Below, one piece after another: positions 42,306 to 43,472 of a DNA stretch of 43,472 bases. Position 1 is the first letter of the stretch; each line of letters opens with the position of its first letter. The translations under genes and the position numbers were made by a program. Location of the stretch: positions 1 through 43,472 of the forward strand of contig JAEZVA010000002.1 of the NCBI GenBank assembly GCA_023443315.1. The letters are read 5' to 3'. The notes below the pieces were generated by a model that searched no databases, was not told where the DNA came from, and saw only the letters and a list, made by a program, of their open reading frames with translations. This DNA comes from Bacillota bacterium (lineage in GTDB: Bacteria; Bacillota; Clostridia; Oscillospirales; Ruminococcaceae).

Positions 42306-42358
42306 ATGTGTGAACTCAAAAGCTCAGTTGGTTCCGACTTTGAGCTATTGAGGAATGT
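42292..42358. repeat. 18-bp direct repeat copying the 5' end of tRNA-Asn
   Basis: TGAGCTATTGAGGAATGT occurs at 42292-42309 (tRNA-Asn 5' end plus leader) and again at 42341-42358. Between them AGCTCAGTTGGT (42321-42332) repeats the tRNA D-arm in the opposite orientation. This looks like a local rearrangement scar of tRNA sequence. Confidence 0.8.
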
Positions 42359-42438
42359 ATGAGATGAGAATAGATATTCTTAAATAATCCGTTTGATACC
42401 AACCCAAAAAGCATGGATTGGTATCAAAGGATTGTAAG

Positions 42439-42555
<117 letters not shown>

Positions 42556-42621
42556 TATATATGATAACCCAAAACGGGCAATCAACATGTAAAGATGCAA
42601 CCATAAGCTTGCTGTTGTCGC

Positions 42622-42733
42622 CGAGAATCCGAAGGCTTCTCGCAAGACCCAAATACGCGAAGCGTATTTGCAATGTCAAGGTCTCTGCAATCCGAGAATC
42701 CAAAGAATTCTCGCAATGCCACGCTTGCGTGGC
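42622..42733. repeat. group of four small hairpins in the tRNA-Glu/5S spacer
   Basis: Hairpins with 7-9-bp arms and 2-3-base loops follow one another: 42622-42642 (CGAGAATCC, loop GAA, one mismatch), 42650-42670 (CAAATACGC, loop GAA, perfect), 42693-42713 (CGAGAATCC, loop AAA, one mismatch) and 42718-42733 (GCCACGC, loop TT, perfect). Two (the second and third) are followed by CAATG. They belong to the same family as those at 42966-43245. Confidence 0.85.
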
Positions 42734-42735
42734 TA

Positions 42736-42810
42736 TGGTGACCCGTGCGGGAATCGAACCCGCGTTACCGGCGTGAGAGGCCGGTGTCTTGACCGCTTGA
42801 CCAACGGGCC
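42736..42810 (-). tRNA. tRNA-Glu (anticodon CTC)
   Basis: The 75-base minus-strand gene has acceptor GGCCCGT with ACGGGTC, D-arm TTGGTCAAGCGGTCAAGAC, anticodon stem-loop CCGGC-CTCTCAC-GCCGG (anticodon CTC, the less common Glu isoacceptor), T-loop GTTCGATTC and encoded CCA. It lies between 5S and tRNA-Lys. Confidence 0.96.
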
Positions 42811-42883
42811 ATAGAAAGATGGCAGAGATGAGCTGGCAGACGGCAGAACACTGTCCTCTGCCTTCCCACTTCTCATTACTCGT

Positions 42884-42959
<76 letters not shown>

Positions 42960-42965
42960 TCATAG

Positions 42966-43245
42966 TTTCACGCGAAGCGTGAAACATTCGGAAAAACGCT
43001 ACGCATTTTTCGTGTACATTTCACATTCGTGCGAACCATTTATGATACACATCTTGCGATGCAATCAACTAATGGGGGATTTGAAGATACCATTGACAAA
43101 TGCTATTCATTCAGCACCAGAGAATCCGCAGGATTCTCGTAATGCGAATGCGTGCATTCGTTATGGCAAGCCACCTTACCAGTAGTACTAAGGACACAAT
43201 CCAAATATGCGAAGCATATTTGCAATGACAAGCACTCTGTGCTTG
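42966..43245. repeat. group of small hairpins in the 23S/tRNA-Lys spacer
   Basis: Perfect or near-perfect hairpins: 42966-42984 (TTTCACGC, loop GAA), about 42991-43011 (GAAAAACGC, loop TAC, one mismatch), 43120-43138 (GAGAATCC, loop GCA), 43145-43160 (CGAATGC, loop GT), 43202-43222 (CAAATATGC, loop GAA) and 43229-43245 (CAAGCAC, loop TCT). Several are followed by GTAATG, CAATGAC or TTATGG. The 352-base spacer holds nothing else that I recognise. Confidence 0.85.
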
Positions 43246-43311
43246 TCTATGTACCCTCAAAACTGAACAAAGAACTTGCGAATGAATGATTCAATAAAAC
43301 CAAATCTCTTT

Positions 43312-43472
43312 GGTCAAGCCCTCGACCGATTAGTACCTGCAAGCTAAACGCCTCGCGACGCTTACACTTTAGGCCTATCAACCTTGTAGTCTTCAAGGGG
43401 TCTTACCTGATTAACTCAGTGGGATATCTTATCTTAAGGGCGGCTTCACGCTTAGATGCCTTCAGCGTTTAT
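43312..43472 (-). rRNA. rrl: 23S ribosomal RNA, 3' end only (continues past the window)
   Basis: The minus strand carries the conserved end of domain VI: GCCTAAAGTGTAAGCG, TTGCAGGTACTAATCGGTCG and GAGGGCTTGACCA at the 3' terminus (near 43312). About 160 bases are inside the window; the rest, and presumably 16S, lie beyond its right edge. Confidence 0.95.

Overview
The window looks like the chromosome of an anaerobic, endospore-forming clostridium (Bacillota, probably near the Oscillospiraceae/Ruminococcaceae). The evidence is a full SpoVT forespore regulator, strong AGGAGG-type ribosome binding sites with frequent TTG starts, sigma-A promoters of the TTGACA-N17-TATAAT type, many rho-independent terminators, a DUF4080-type B12-binding radical SAM protein and a secreted GH10 xylanase. 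The organism assignment is inference; no marker gene fixes the species.

Layout. (1) 1-1.7 kb: spoVT and a decayed stretch with gene fragments. (2) 1.7-13.8 kb: an exopolysaccharide locus arranged divergently around a 398-bp promoter region. Leftward it encodes the tyrosine kinase/modulator/phosphatase trio and an LCP ligase. Rightward it encodes a priming sugar transferase, three related GT4 transferases, a GT2 transferase, a polymerase-like membrane protein and a MurJ-type flippase. (3) 13.8-16.3 kb: a secreted deacetylase with three tandem discoidin domains, followed upstream by a roughly 265-bp copy of the spoVT start and upstream region. (4) 17.1-27.4 kb: a leftward eight-gene run (M20 amidohydrolase, BMP lipoprotein, two-domain ABC ATPase, two permeases, GATase1-like protein, two chromate-transporter halves), a divergent LysR regulator and a convergent PfkB/ribokinase gene. 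This looks like an uptake and breakdown system for an unknown, possibly nucleoside- or ribose-containing, compound. (5) 27.9-37.6 kb: radical SAM protein, TetR, peroxiredoxin, a TetR/alpha-beta hydrolase divergent pair with visible twin operators, a DegT aminotransferase, and a TetR-ABC exporter operon. (6) 38-42.1 kb: GH10-CBM9 xylanase lipoprotein and a large cytoplasmic protein I cannot place, probably an alpha/alpha-toroid carbohydrate enzyme. (7) 42.2 kb to the end: the distal part of an rRNA operon on the minus strand in the order 23S, tRNA-Lys, tRNA-Glu, 5S, tRNA-Asn, with spacers full of small perfect hairpins.

The points I would look at first are: the unassigned transporter/amidohydrolase/GATase/ChrA/ribokinase system; the copied spoVT upstream block that points at the discoidin-deacetylase gene; the unclassified 657-residue protein beside the xylanase; a three-way-junction RNA inside the exopolysaccharide operon; and the hairpin family in the rRNA spacers, whose arms vary while staying paired. 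All boundaries, motifs and hairpins were read by eye. No database search or folding program was run.
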